A stretch of DNA of 64,000 bases. Origin: Luzula sylvatica. Taxonomy: Eukaryota; Streptophyta; Magnoliopsida; Poales; Juncaceae. Made by a program: the position numbers and the translations under genes. The notes under the pieces were generated by a model. The model worked only from the letters and a program-made list of their open reading frames with translations. It was not told the DNA's origin and did not search any database. Where the stretch lies: the NCBI GenBank assembly GCA_946800325.1, contig OX326956.1, positions 75,713,087-75,777,086 on the forward strand, read 5' to 3'. Shown one piece after another: positions 23,721-35,700 of the stretch (the stretch's first letter is position 1; each line of letters starts with the position of its first letter).

Positions 23721-25600
23721 GGTTTTCTTCAAAAAAAGAAAAATTGGTTTGTGGTTTTCTTCAAAAAAGAAAAATTAGTTTGTTGTTTTCTTCACAAAAT
23801 AAAAATTAGTTTGTGGTTTTCACCAAAAAAAAAAAATTAGTTTGTGGTTTTCTTCAATAAAAAAAAAAAATTAGTTTGTGGTTTTCTTCAAAAAAAAGAA
23901 AAATTAGTTTGTTGTTTTCTTCAAAAAAAGAAAAAATAGTTTGTGGTTTTCTTCAAAAAATGAAAATTAGTTTGTGGTTTTCTTCTAGTAAAGAAAATTA
24001 GTTTGTGTTTTTCTTAAAAAAAACGAAAATTAGTTTTCGGTTTTTTCAAAAAAAAAGAAAATTAGTTTGTGGTTTTCTTCAAAAAAAATATATAGTTTGT
24101 GGTTTTCTTCAAAAAATGAAAATTAGTTTGTGGTTTTCTTCAAAAAAAAGAAAATTAGTTTGTGGTTTTCTTCAAAAAAGAAAAATTAGTTTGTGGTTTT
24201 CTTCACAAAAAGAAAATTAGTTTGTGGTTTTCTTCAAAAAAAGAAAAATTAGTTTGTGATTTTCTTCAAAAAAAGAAAATTAGTTTGTAGTTTGTTTCAA
24301 AAAAAGAAAAATAGTTTGTGTATTTCTTCAAAAAAAGAAAATTAGTTTGTGGTTTTCTTCAAAAAAAGAAAAATTAGTTTGTTGTTTTCTTCAAAAAAAG
24401 AAAAAATAGTTTGTGGTTTTCTTCAAAAAATGAAAATTAGTTTGTGGTTTTCTTCAAGTAAAGAAAATTAGTTTGTGTTTTTCTTAAAAAAAAGAAAATT
24501 AGTTTTCGGTTTTTTCAAAAAAAAAAGAAAATTAGTTTGTAGTTTTCTTCAAAAAAAGAAAAATTGGTTTGTGGTTTTCTTCAAAAAAGAAAAATTAGTT
24601 TGTGGTTTTCTTCACAAAATGAAAATTAGTTTGTGGTTTTCACCAAAAAAAATAAATTATTTGTGGTTTTCTTCAATAAAAAAAAAATTAGTTTGTGGTT
24701 TTCTTCAAAAAAAGAAAAATTAGTTTGTTGTTTTCTTCAAAAAAAGAAAAATTGGTTTGTGGTTTTCTTCAAAAAAAAAAAATTAGTTGTGGTTTTTTTC
24801 AATAAAAAAAAAATTAGTTTGTGGTTTTCTTCAAAAAAAAGAAAATTAGTTTGTTGTTTTCTTCAAAAAAAGAAAAATTGGTTTGTGGTTTTCTTCAAAA
24901 AAGAAAAATTAGTTTGTGGTTTTCTTCACAAAATGAAAATTAGTTTGTGGTTTTCACCAAAAAAAAAAAATTAGTTTGTGGTTTTCTTCAATAAAAAAAA
25001 AATTAGTTTGTGGTTTTCTTCAAAAAAAGAAAAATTAGTTTGTTGTTTTCTTCAAAAAAAGAAAAAATAGTTTGTGGTTTTCTTCAAAAAATGAAAATTA
25101 GTTTGTGGTTTTCTTCTAGTAAAGAAAATTAGTTTGTGTTTTTCTTAAAAAAAAAGAAAATTAATTTTCGGTTTTTTTAAAAAAAAAGAAAATTAGTTTG
25201 TGGTTTTCTTCAAAAAAAATATATAGTTTGTGGTTTTCTTCAAAAAATGAAAATTAGTTTGTGGTTTTCTTCAAAAAAAAGAAAATTAGTTTGTGGTTTT
25301 CTTCAAAAAAAGAAAAATTAGTTTGTGGTTTTCTACACAAAAAGAAAATTAGTTTGTGGTTTTCTTCAAAAAAAGAAAAATTAGTTTGTGATTTTCATCA
25401 AAAAAAGAAAATTAGTTTGTAGTTTGTTTCAAAAAAACAAAAATAGTTTGGGGTTTTCTTCAAAAAAAGAAAATTAGTTTGTGGTTTTCTTCAAAAAAAG
25501 AAAATTAGTTTGTTGTTTTCTTCAAAAAAAGATAATTAGTTTGTGGTCTTCTTATAAAAAAAAAATTAGTTTGTAGTTTTCATCAAAAAAAAGAAAATTA
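23720..25600 (+). repeat. Satellite with local short-range expansion near 24.5-25.0 kb
   Basis: The series ATTGGTTTG, CACAAAATG, CACCAAAA, CAATAAAAAAAA, GTTGTTTTC is present near 23.73-23.9 kb. It is repeated in shortened forms at 24.55-25.0 kb, with the TTGG marker at 24,566, 24,754 and 24,880, giving spacings of 188 and 126 bp (about six and four monomers). A lone hairpin monomer is at 24,024-24,039. This small expansion is superimposed on a larger unit and looks like replication slippage or short unequal exchange. No gene is seen. Confidence 0.7.
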
Positions 25601-27300
25601 GTTTATGGTTTTCTTCAAAAAAAACGAAAATTAGATTTTGGTTTTCTTCAAAAAAAGAAAATTAGTTCGTGGTTTTCTGCAAAAAAAAAAATTAGTTTGT
25701 GGTTTTCTTCAAAAAAAACGAAAATTAGATTTTGGTTTTCTTCAAAAAAAATAAAATTAGATTTTGGTTTTCTTCAAAAAAAATAAAATTAGTTTGTGGT
25801 TTTCTTCAAAAAAAACGAAAATTAGATTTTGGTTTTCTTCAAAAAAAGAAAATTAATTTGTGGTTTTCTTCAAAAAAAGAAAATTAGTTTGTGGTTTTCA
25901 TCAAAAAAAGTAAATTAGTTTGTGGTTTTCATCAAAAAAAGAAACTTAGTTTGTGGTTTTCTTCAAAAAAAGAAAATTAGTTTGTGGTTTTCTTCAAGAA
26001 AAGAAAATTAGTTTGTGGTTTTCTTCAAAGAAAGAAAATTAGTTTGTGGTTTTCTTCAACAACAAAAAAAATTAGTTTGTGGTTTTCTTCAAAAAAAGAA
26101 AAATTAGTTTGTGGTTTTCTTCAAAAAAATAAAAAATTAGTTTGTGGTTTTCTTCAAAAAGAGAAAATTAGTTTATGGTTTTCTTCAAGAAAAGAAAATT
26201 AGTTTGTGGTTTTCTTCAAAAAAAAAATTTAGTTTGTGGTTTTCTTCAAAAAAAAGAAAATTAGTTTGTGGTTTTCTTCAAAAAAAAGAAAATTACTTTT
26301 CGGTTTTTTCAAAAAAAAAAAAATTAGTTTGTGGTTTTCTACAAAAAAAAAATATTTGTGATTTTCATCAAAAAAAAATATTAGTTTGTGATTTTATTCA
26401 AAAAAAGAAAATTAGTTTGTGGTTTTCTTCAAAACAATAAAAAACGTTTGTGGTTTTCTTCAAAAAAATAAAATTAGTTTGTGGTTTTCTCCAAAAAAAG
26501 AAAATTAGTTTGTGGTTTTCATCAAAAAAAGAAAATTAGTTTGTGGTTTTCTTCAAAATAATGAAATTAGTTTGTGTTTTTCTTCAAAAAAAGAAAATTA
26601 GTTTGTGGTTTTCTTCAAAAAACAGAAAATTAGTTTGTGGTTTTTACAAAAAAACTAAAATTAGTTTGTGATTTTCTTCAAAAAAAGAATTAGTGTGTGG
26701 TTTTCATAAAAACAGAAAAATAGATTGTGGTTTTCTTGAAAAAAAGAATATTAGTATTTGGTTTTCTTCAAAATAAGGAAATAGTTTGTGGTTTTCTTCA
26801 AAAAAATAAAAAATTAGTTTGTGGTTTTCTTCAAAAAAAGAAAATTAGTTTGTGGTTTTCTTCAAGAAAAGAAAATTAGTTTGTGGTTTTCTTCAAAAAA
26901 AAAAATTCGTTTGTGGTTTTCTTCAAAAAAAAGAAAATTAGTTTGTGGTTTTCTTCAAAAAAAGAAAAATTGGTTTGTGGTTTTCTTCAAAAAAGAAAAA
27001 TTAGTTTGTGGTTTTCTTCACAAAATGAAAATTAGTTTGTGGTTTTCACCAAAAAAAAAAAATTATTTGTGGTTTTCTTCAATAAAAAAAAAATTAGTTT
27101 GTGGTTTTCTTCAAAAAAAGAAAAATTAGTTTGTTGTTTTCTTCAAAAAAAGAAAAAATAGTTTGTGGTTTTCTTCAAAAAATGAAAATTAGTTTGTGGT
27201 TTTCTTCAAGTAAAGAAAATTAGTTTGTGTTTTTCTTAAAAAAAACGAAAATTAGTTTTCGGTTTTTTCAAAAAAAAAAAAAATTAGTTTGTGGTTTTCT
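25600..27300 (+). repeat. ~2.09-kb-type unit, isolated copy (partner at 40.4-42.2 kb)
   Basis: The monomer order is ACGAAAATTAGATTTT series, GTAAATTAG, GAAACTTAG, CAAGAAAAG, CAAAGAAAG, CAACAACAAA, TTACTTTTCGG, ATATTTGTG, CAAAACAATAAAAA (C at 26,430), GTGTGTGG with AAAACAG, TTAGTATTTGG, AAATAAGG, ATTGGTTTG. It recurs at 40.4-42.2 kb (marker 41,281, offset 14,851) and in the tandem series at 48-63 kb. The CAACAACAAA variant is shared with 52.87 and 62.44 kb but not with 40.9 kb, so exchange between copies has been complex. Confidence 0.75.
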
Positions 27301-28220
27301 TCAAAAAAAATATATAGTTTGTGGTTTTCTTCAAAAAATGAAAATTAGTTTGTGGTTTTCTTCAAAAAAAAAAAATTAGTTTGTGGTTTTCTTCAAAAAA
27401 GAAAAATTAGTTTGTGGTTTTCTTCACAAAAAGAAAATTAGTTTGTGGTTTTCTTCAAAAAAAGAAAAATTAGTTTGTGATTTTCTTCAAAAAAAGAAAA
27501 TTAGTTTGTAGTTTGTTTCAAAAAAAGAAAAATAGTTTGTGTATTTCTTCAAAAAAAGAAAATTAGTTTGTTGTTTTCTTCAAAAATAGAAAAATCATTT
27601 TGTGATTTTCTTCAAAAAGAGAAAATTAGTTTGTAGTTTGTTTCAAAAAAAGAAAAATAGTTTGTGGTTTTCTTCAAAAAAAGAAAATTAGTTTGTGGTT
27701 TTCTTCAAAAAAAGAAAATTAGTTTGTGGTTTTCTATAAAAAAGAAAAATTAGTTTGTGGTTTTCTGCACAAAAAGAAAATTTGTTTGTGGTTTCCTTCA
27801 AAAAAAAAAATTAGTTTGTGATTTTCTTCAAAAAAAGAAAATTAGTTCGTAGTTTGTTTCAAAAAAAGAAAAATAGTTTTTTGTTTTCTTCAAAAAAAGA
27901 AAATTAGTTTGTGGTTTTCTTCAAAAAAAGAAAATTAATTTGTGGTTTTATTCAAAAAAAGAAAATTAGTTTGTGTTTTTCTTTAAAAAAAGAGAATTAG
28001 TTTGTCTATTTCTTCAAAAAAAGAAATACTAGTTAGTGGTTTTCATCAAAGAAAGAAAATTAGTTTGTGGTTTTCTTCTATAAAAAAAAATTAGTTTGTG
28101 GTTTTGTTCAATAAGAGAAAAATTAGTTTGTGGTTTTCTTCAAAAAAAGATAAAATAGTTTGTGGTTTTCTGCAAAAAATGAAAATTAGTTTGTGGTTTT
28201 CTTCAAGAAAAGAAAATTAG
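27300..28220 (+). repeat. Satellite segment matching 38.5-39.2 kb and 42.4-43.0 kb
   Basis: From about 27.6 kb the sequence matches 38.5-40.3 kb at an offset of about 10,920 (ACTAGT 28,028 and 38,948). It also matches 42.45-43.0 kb (ACTAGT 42,877). Rare shared marks are TTCGTAGTTTGTTTC, TTTTTTGTTTTC, and CATCAAAGAAAG with CTATAAAAAAAA. No gene is seen. Confidence 0.7.
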
Positions 28221-31200
28221 TTTGTGGTTTTCTTCAAAAAAATTAATTAGTTTGTGGTTTTCTTCAAAAAAAAGAAAATTAGTTTGTGATTTTCTTAAAG
28301 AAAAGAATTAGTTTGTGGTTTTCATCAAAAACCGAAAAATAGTTTGTGGTTTTCTTCAAAAAAAGAATATTAGTATTTGGTTTTCTTCAAAATAATGAAA
28401 TTAGTTTGTGTTTTTCTTCAAAAAAAGAAAATTAGTTTGTGGTTTTCTTAAAAAAACAGAAAATTAGTTTGTGGTTTTTTCAAAAAAACTAAAATTAGTT
28501 TGTGATTTACTTCAAAAAAAGAATTAGTGTGTGGTTTTCATCAAAACAGAAAAATGGTTTGTGGTTTTCTTGAAAAAAAGAATATTAGTATTTGGTTTTC
28601 TTCAAAATAAGGAAATAGTTTGTGGTTTTCTTCAAAAAAATAAAAAAAAAATTAGTTTGTGGTTTTCTTCAAAAAAAGAAAATTAGTTTGTGGTTTTCTT
28701 CAAGAAAAGAAAATTAGTTTGTGGTTTTCTTCAAAAAAAAAAATTAGTTTGTGGTTTTCTTCAAAAAAAAGAAAATTAGTTTGTGGTTTTCTTCAAAAAA
28801 AGAAAAATTGGTTTGTGGTTTTCTTCAAAAAATAAAAATTAGTTTGTGGTTTTATTCACAAAATGAAAATTAGTTTGTGGTTTTCTCCAAAAAAAAAAAA
28901 TTAGTTTGTGGTTTTCTTCAATAAAAAAAAATTAGTTTGTGGTTTTCTTCAAAAAAAGAAAAATTAGTTTGTTGTTTTCTTCAAAAAAAGAAAAAATAGT
29001 TTGTGGTTTTCTTCAAAAAATTAAAATTAGTTTGTGGTTTTCTTCAAGTAAAGAAAATTAGTTTGTGGTTTTCTTAAAAAAATGAAAATTAGTTTTCGGT
29101 TTTTTCAAAAAAAAAAGAAAATTAATTTGTGGTTTTCCTCAAAAAAAATATATAGTTTGTGGTTTTCTTCAAAAAATGAAAATTAGTTTGTGGTTTTCTT
29201 CAAAAAAAAGAAAATTAGTTTGTGGTTTTCTTCAAAAAAGAAAAATTAGTTTGTGGTTTTCTTCACAAAAAGAAAATTAGTTTGTGGTTTTCTTCAAAAA
29301 AAGAAAAATTAGTTTGTGATTTTCTTCAAAAAGAGAAAATTAGTTTGTAGTTTGTTTCAAAAAAAGAAAAATAGTTTGTGTATTTCTTCAAAAAAAGAAA
29401 ATTAGTTTATGGTTTTCTTCAAAAAAAGAAAAATTAGTTTGTGATTTTCTTCAAAAAAAAAATTTGTTTGTAGTTTGTTTCAAAAAAAGAAAATTATTTT
29501 GTGGTTTTCTTCAAAAAAACAAAATTAGTTTGTGGTTTTCTTCAAAAATATAAAATTAGTTGGTTTTGTTCAAAAAAAGAAAATTAGTTTGTGGTTTTCT
29601 TCAAAAAAAGAAAAATTAGTTTGTGCTTTTCTTCAAAAAAGAAAAATTAGTTTGTGGTTTTCTTCACAAAGAGAAAATTAGTTTGTGGTTTTCTCCAAAA
29701 AAAGAAAATTAGTTTGTGGTTTTCATCAAAAAAAAAAATTGTTTGTGGTTTTCTTCAAAAAAATAAAATTAGTTTATGGTTTTCTCCAAAAAAATAAAAT
29801 TAGTTTGTGGTTTTCATCAAAAAAAGAAAATTAGTTTGTGGTTTTCTTCAAAAAAAGAAAATTAGTTTGTGGTTTTCTATAAAAAAGAAAAATTAGTTTG
29901 TGGTTTTCTACACAAAAAGAAAATTTGTTTGTGGTTTTCTTCAAAAAAAGAAAATTAGTTGGTGGTTTTCTTCAAAAAAAGAAAAATTAGTTTGTGCTTT
30001 TCTTCAAAAAAGAAAAATTAGTTTGTGGTTTTCTTCACAAAGAGAAAATTAGTTTGTGGTTTTCTCCAAAAAAAGAAAATTAGTTTGTGGTTTTCATCAA
30101 AAAAAAAAATTGTTTGTGGTTTTCTTCATAAAAATAAAATTAGTTTATGGTTTTCTCCAAAATAATAAAATTAGTTTGTGGTTTTCATCAAAAAAAAGAA
30201 AATTAGTTTGTGGTTTTCTTCAAAAAAAGAAAATTAGTTTGTGGTTTTCTTCAAAAAAATTAATTAGTTTGTGGTTTTCTTCAAAAAAAAGAAAATTAGT
30301 TTGTGATTTTCTTAAAAAAAAGAATTAGTTTGTGGTTTTCATCAAAAACCGAAAAATAGTTTGTGGTTTTCTTCAAAAAAAGAATATTAGTATTTGGTTT
30401 TCTTCAAAATAATGAAATTAGTTTGTGTTTTTCTTCAAAAAAAGAAAATTAGTTTGTGGTTTTCTTAAAAAAACAGAAAATTAGTTTGTGGTTTTTTCAA
30501 AAAAACTAAAATTAGTTTGTGATTTACTTCAAAAAAAGAATTAGTGTGTGGTTTTCATCAAAACAGAAAAATGGTTTGTGGTTTTCTTGAAAAAAAGAAT
30601 ATTAGTATTTGGTTTTCTTCAAAATAAGGAAATAGTTTGTGGTTTTCTTCAAAAAAATAAAAAAAAAATTAGTTTGTGGTTTTCTTCAAAAAAAGAAAAT
30701 TAGTTTGTGGTTTTCTTCAAGAAAAGAAAATTAGTTTGTGGTTTTCTTCAAAAAAAAAAATTAGTTTGTGGTTTTCTTCAAAAAAAAGAAAATTAGTTTG
30801 TGGTTTTCTTCAAAAAAAGAAAAATTGGTTTGTGGTTTTCTTCAAAAAATAAAAATTAGTTTGTGGTTTTATTCACAAAATGAAAATTAGTTTGTGGTTT
30901 TCTCCAAAAAAAAAAAATTAGTTTGTGGTTTTCTTCAATAAAAAAAAATTAGTTTGTGGTTTTCTTCAAAAAAAGAATTAGTTTGTGGTTTTCATCAAAA
31001 ACCGAAAAATAGTTTGTGGTTTTCTTCAAAAAAAGAATATTAGTATTTGGTTTTCTTCAAAATAATGAAATTAGTTTGTGTTTTTCTTCAAAAAAAGAAA
31101 ATTAGTTTGTGGTTTTCTTAAAAAAACAGAAAATTAGTTTGTGGTTTTTTCAAAAAAACTAAAATTAGTTTGTGATTTACTTCAAAAAAAGAATTAGTGT

Positions 31201-33000
31201 GTGGTTTTCATCAAAACAGAAAAATGGTTTGTGGTTTTCTTGAAAAAAAGAATATTAGTATTTGGTTTTCTTCAAAATAAGGAAATAGTTTGTGGTTTTC
31301 TTCAAAAAAATAAAAAAAAAATTAGTTTGTGGTTTTCTTCAAAAAAAGAAAATTAGTTTGTGGTTTTCTTCAAGAAAAGAAAATTAGTTTGTGGTTTTCT
31401 TCAAAAAAAAAATTAGTTTGTGGTTTTCTTCAAAAAAAAGAAAATTAGTTTGTGGTTTTCTTCAAAAAAAGAAAAATTGGTTTGTGGTTTTCTTCAAAAA
31501 ATAAAAATTAGTTTGTGGTTTTATTCACAAAATGAAAATTAGTTTGTGGTTTTCTCCAAAAAAAAAAAATTAGTTTGTGATTTTCTTCAATAAAAAAAAA
31601 TTAGTTTGTGGTTTTCTTCAAAAAAAGAAAAATTAGTTTGTTGTTTTCTTCAAAAAAAGAAAAAATAGTTTGTGGTTTTCTTCAAAAAATTAAAATTAGT
31701 TTGTGGTTTTCTTCAAGTAAAGAAAATTAGTTTGTGGTTTTCTTAAAAAAATGAAAATTAGTTTTCGGTTTTTTCAAAAAAAAAAGAAAATTAGTTTGTG
31801 GTTTTCCTCAAAAAAAATATATAGTTTGTGGTTTTCTTCAAAAAATGAAAATTAGTTTGTGGTTTTCTTCAAAAAAAAGAAAATTAGTTTGTGGTTTTCT
31901 TCAAAAAAGAAAAATTAGTTTGTGGTTTTCTTCACAAAAAGAAAATTAGTTTGTGGTTTTCTTCAAAAAAAGAAAAATTAGTTTGTGATTTTCTTCAAAA
32001 AGAGAAAATTAGTTTGTAGTTTGTTTCAAAAAAAGAAAAATAGTTTGTGTATTTCTTCAAAAAAAGAAAATTAGTTTGTGGTTTTCTTCAAAAAAAGAAA
32101 AATTAGTTTGTGATTTTCTTCAAAAAAAAAATTTGTTTGTAGTTTGTTTCAAAAAAAGAAAATTATTTTGTGGTTTTCTTCAAAAAAACAAAATTAGTTT
32201 GTGGTTTTCTTCAAAAATATAAAATTAGTTGGTTTTGTTCAAAAAAAGAAAATTAGTTTGTGGTTTTCTTCAAAAAAAGAAAAATTAGTTTGTGCTTTTC
32301 TTCAAAAAAGAAAAATTAGTTTGTGGTTTTCTTCACAAAGAGAAAATTAGTTTGTGGTTTTCTCCAAAAAAAGAAAATTAGTTTGTGGTTTTCATCAAAA
32401 AAAAAATTGTTTGTGGTTTTCTTCAAAAAAATAAAATTAGTTTATGGTTTTCTCCAAAAAAATAAAATTAGTTTGTGGTTTTCATCAAAAAAAGAAAATT
32501 AGTTTGTGGTTTTCTTCAAAAAAAGAAAATTAGTTTGTGGTTTTCTATAAAAAAGAAAAATTAGTTTGTGGTTTTCTACACAAAAAGAAAATTTGTTTGT
32601 GGTTTTCTTCAAAAAAAGAAAATTAGTTGGTGGTTTTCTTCAAAAAAAGAAAAATTAGTTTGTGCTTTTCTTCAAAAAAGAAAAATTAGTTTGTGGTTTT
32701 CTTCGCAAAGAGAAAATTAGTTTGTGGTTTTCTCCAAAAAAAGAAAATTAGTTTGTGGTTTTCATCAAAAAAAAAAATTGTTTGTGGTTTTCTTCATAAA
32801 AATAAAATTAGTTTATGGTTTTCTCCAAAATAATAAAATTAGTTTGTGGTTTTCATCAAAAAAAAGAAAATTAGTTTGTGGTTTTCTTCAAAAAAAGAAA
32901 ATTAGTTTGTGGTTTTCTATAAAAAAGAAAAATTAGTTTGTGGTTTTCTACACAAAAAGAAAATTTGTTTGTGGTTTTCTTAAAAAAAAAAAATTAGTTT
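28220..33000 (+). repeat. Nested tandem duplications (0.66, 2.02 and 2.67 kb offsets)
   Basis: Segment 30,243-30,976 repeats 28,226-28,960 at an offset of 2017 and begins at a switch from CATCAAAAAAAAG monomers to ATTAATTAG. At about 30,976 the sequence jumps back: AAAACCGAAAAATAG recurs about 657 bp after its copy at ~30,348. It then follows 28.3-30.24 kb at an offset of about 2668-2674 through to ~32,905. The rare AAATAAAAAAAAATTAG and GATTTACTTC monomers therefore appear three times, near 28.6, 30.65 and 31.3 kb. Two 12-mer doublets (29,626/29,997 and 32,296/32,666) belong to the two long copies. Identity between copies is very high, which suggests recent events. Confidence 0.75.
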
Positions 33001-34400
33001 GTGATTTTCTTCAAAAAAAGAAAATTAGTTTGTAGTTTGTTTCAAAAAAAGAAAAATAGTTTTTGGTTTTCTTCAAAAAAAGAAAATTAGTTTGTGGTTT
33101 TCTTCAAAAAAAGAAAATTAGTTTGTGGTTTTATTCAAAAAAAGAAAATTAGTTTGTGGTTTTCTTTAAAAAAAGAGAATTAGTTTGTCTATTTCTTCAA
33201 AAAAAGAAATACTAGTTAGTGGTTTTCTTCAAAGAAAGAAAATTAGTTTGTGGTTTTCTTCAATAAAAAAAAATTAGTTTGTTGTTTTCTTCAATAAAAG
33301 AAAAATTAGTTTGTGGTTTTCTTCAAAAAAAGATAAAATAGTTTGTGGTTTTCTGCAAAAAATGAAAATTAGTTTGTGGTTTTCTTCAAGAAAAGAAAAT
33401 TAGTTTGTGGTTTTCTTCAAAAAAATTAATTAGTTTGTGGTTTTCTTCAAAAAAAAGAAAATTAGTTTGTGATTTTCTTGAAAAAAAGAATTAGTTTGTG
33501 GTTTTCATCAAAAACCGAAAAATAGTTTGTGGTTTTCTTCAAAAAAAGAATATTAGTATTTGGTTTTCTTCAAAATGATGAAATTAGTTTGTGTTTTTCT
33601 TCAAAAAAAGAAAATTAGTTTATGGTTTTCTTCAAAAAACAGAAAATTAGTTTGTGATTTTTTCAAAAAAACTAAAATTAGTTTGTGATTTTCTTCAAAA
33701 AAAAGAATTAGTGTGTGGTTTTCATCAAAACAGAAAAATAGTTTGTGGTTTTCTTAAAAAAAAGAATATTAGTATTTGGTTTTCTTCAAAATAAGGAAAT
33801 AGTTTGTGGTTTTCTTCAAAAAAATAAAAAATTAGTTTGTGGTTTTCTTCAAAAAAAGAAAATTAGTTTGTGGTTTTCTTCAAGAAAAGAAAATTAGTTT
33901 GTGGTTTTCTTCAAAAAAAAAAATTAGTTTGTGGTTTTCTTCAAAAAAAAGAAAATTAGTTTGTGGTTTTCTTCAAAAAAAGAAAAATTGGTTTGTGGTT
34001 TTCTTCAAAAAAGAAAAATTAGTTTGTGGTTTTCTTCACAAAATGAAAATTAGTTTGTGGTTTTCTCCAAAAAAAAAAAATTAGTTTGTGGTTTTCATCA
34101 AAAAAAGAAAAAATTGTTTCTGGTTTTCTTCAAAAAAAGAAAATTAGTTTGTGGTTTGCTATAGAAAAGAAAAATTATTTTGTGGTTTTCTACACAAAAA
34201 GAAAATTTGTTTGTGGTTTTCTTCAAAAAAAAAAAAATTAGTTTGTGATTTTCTTCAAAAAAAGAAAATTAGTTTGTAGTTTGTTTCAAAAAAAGAAAAA
34301 TAGTTTTTGGTTTTCTTCAAAAAAAGAAAATTAGTTTGTGGTTTTCTTTAAAAAAAGAAAATTAGTTTGTGGTTTTATTCAAAAAAAGAAAGTTAGTTTG
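33000..34400 (+). repeat. Satellite segment matching 44.5-45.9 kb
   Basis: About 32.1-34.4 kb matches 43.65-45.92 kb at an offset of 11,530. Markers are GTGC 32,296 and 43,826, ACTAGT 33,211 and 44,742, and the rare GTTTGCTAT monomer at 34,153 and 45,683. The right-hand copy was itself re-duplicated (GTTTGCTAT again at ~55,254). No gene is seen. Confidence 0.75.
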
Positions 34401-35700
34401 TGGTTTTCTTTAAAAAAAGAGAATTAGTTTGTCTATTTCTTCAAAAAAAGAAATACTAGTTAGTGGTTTTCTTCAAAGAAAGAAAAATTAGTTTGTGGTT
34501 TTCTTCAATACAAAAAAATTAGTTTGTGGTTTTCTTCAGAAAAAGAAAAATTAGTTTGTTGTTTTCTTCAAAAAAAGAAAAAATAGTTTGTGGTTTTCTT
34601 CAAAAAATGAAAATTAGTTTGTGGTTTTCTTCAAGTAAAGAAAATTAGTTTGTGGTTTTCTTAAAAAAAACGAAAATTAGTTTTCGGTTTTTTCAAAAAA
34701 AAAGAAAATTAGTTTGTGGTTTTCTTCAAAAAAAATATATAGTTTGTGGTTTTCTTCAAAAAATGAAAATTAGTTTGTGGTTTTCTTCAAAAAAAAGAAA
34801 ATTAGTTTGTGGTTTTCTTCAAAAAAGAAAAATTAGTTTGTGGTTTTCTTCACAAAAATAAAATTAGTTTGTGGTTTTCTTCAAAAAAAGAAAAATTAGT
34901 TTGTGATTTTCTTCAAAAAAAGAAAATTAGTTTGTAGTTTGTTTCAAAAAAAGAAAATTAGTTTGTGTATTTCTTCAAAAAAATAAAATTTAGATTGTGG
35001 TTTTCTTCAAAAAAAGAAAATTAGTTTGTGGTTTTCTTCAAAAAATGAAAATTAGTTTGTGGTTTTCTTCACAAAAAGTAAATTAGTTTGTGATTTTCTT
35101 CAAACAAAAATTAGTTTGTGGTTTTCTTAAAAAAAAAGAAAATTAGTTTGTGGTTTTCTTCAAAAAAAACGAAAATTAGATTTTGGTTTTCTTCAAAAAA
35201 ATAAAATAAGTTTGTGGTTTTCTTCAAAAAAAAAACTAGTTTGTGGTTTTCTTCAAAAAAAGACAAATTAATTTGTCGTTTTCTCTTCAAAAAAAGAAAA
35301 TTAGTTGGTGGTTTTCTTCAAAAAAAGAAAATTAGTTTGTGGTTTTCTTAACAAAAAGAAAAATTTGTTTGTGCTTTCCTTCAAAAAAAGAAAATTAGTT
35401 TGTGGTTTTCTTACAAAAAAAAATTAGTTTGTAGTTTTCATCAAAACAAAGACAATTAGTTTGTGGTTTTCTTCAAAAAAAGAAAAATTAGTTTGTGGTT
35501 TTCAACAAAAAAAAAAATTGTTTGTGGGTTTCTTCAAAAAAAGAAAAATTAGTTTGTGATTTTCATTAAAACATGAAAATAAGTTTGTGGTTTTCTTCAA
35601 AAAAAAAATGAGTTTGTGGTTTTCTTCAAAAAAAAGAAAACTAGTTTGTGGCTTTCTCCATAAAAAACGAAAATTAGTTTGTGGTTTTCTTCAAAAAAAG
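34400..35700 (+). repeat. Irregular, diverged satellite patch
   Basis: After ACTAGT at 34,455 and a hairpin monomer at 34,671, the stretch ~34,960-35,700 has many unusual monomers: AAATTTAGATTG, CAAACAAAAATTAG, CTCTTCAAAAAAAG, CATTAAAACATG, AAATGAGTTTG and GGCTTTCTCC. Parts of it match 45.95-46.37 kb and 55.52-55.94 kb. It also resembles the diverged left end (for example 2.2-2.5 kb with its CTCTTC monomer). It looks like an older fragment trapped between younger amplified blocks, which is inference. Confidence 0.65.
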
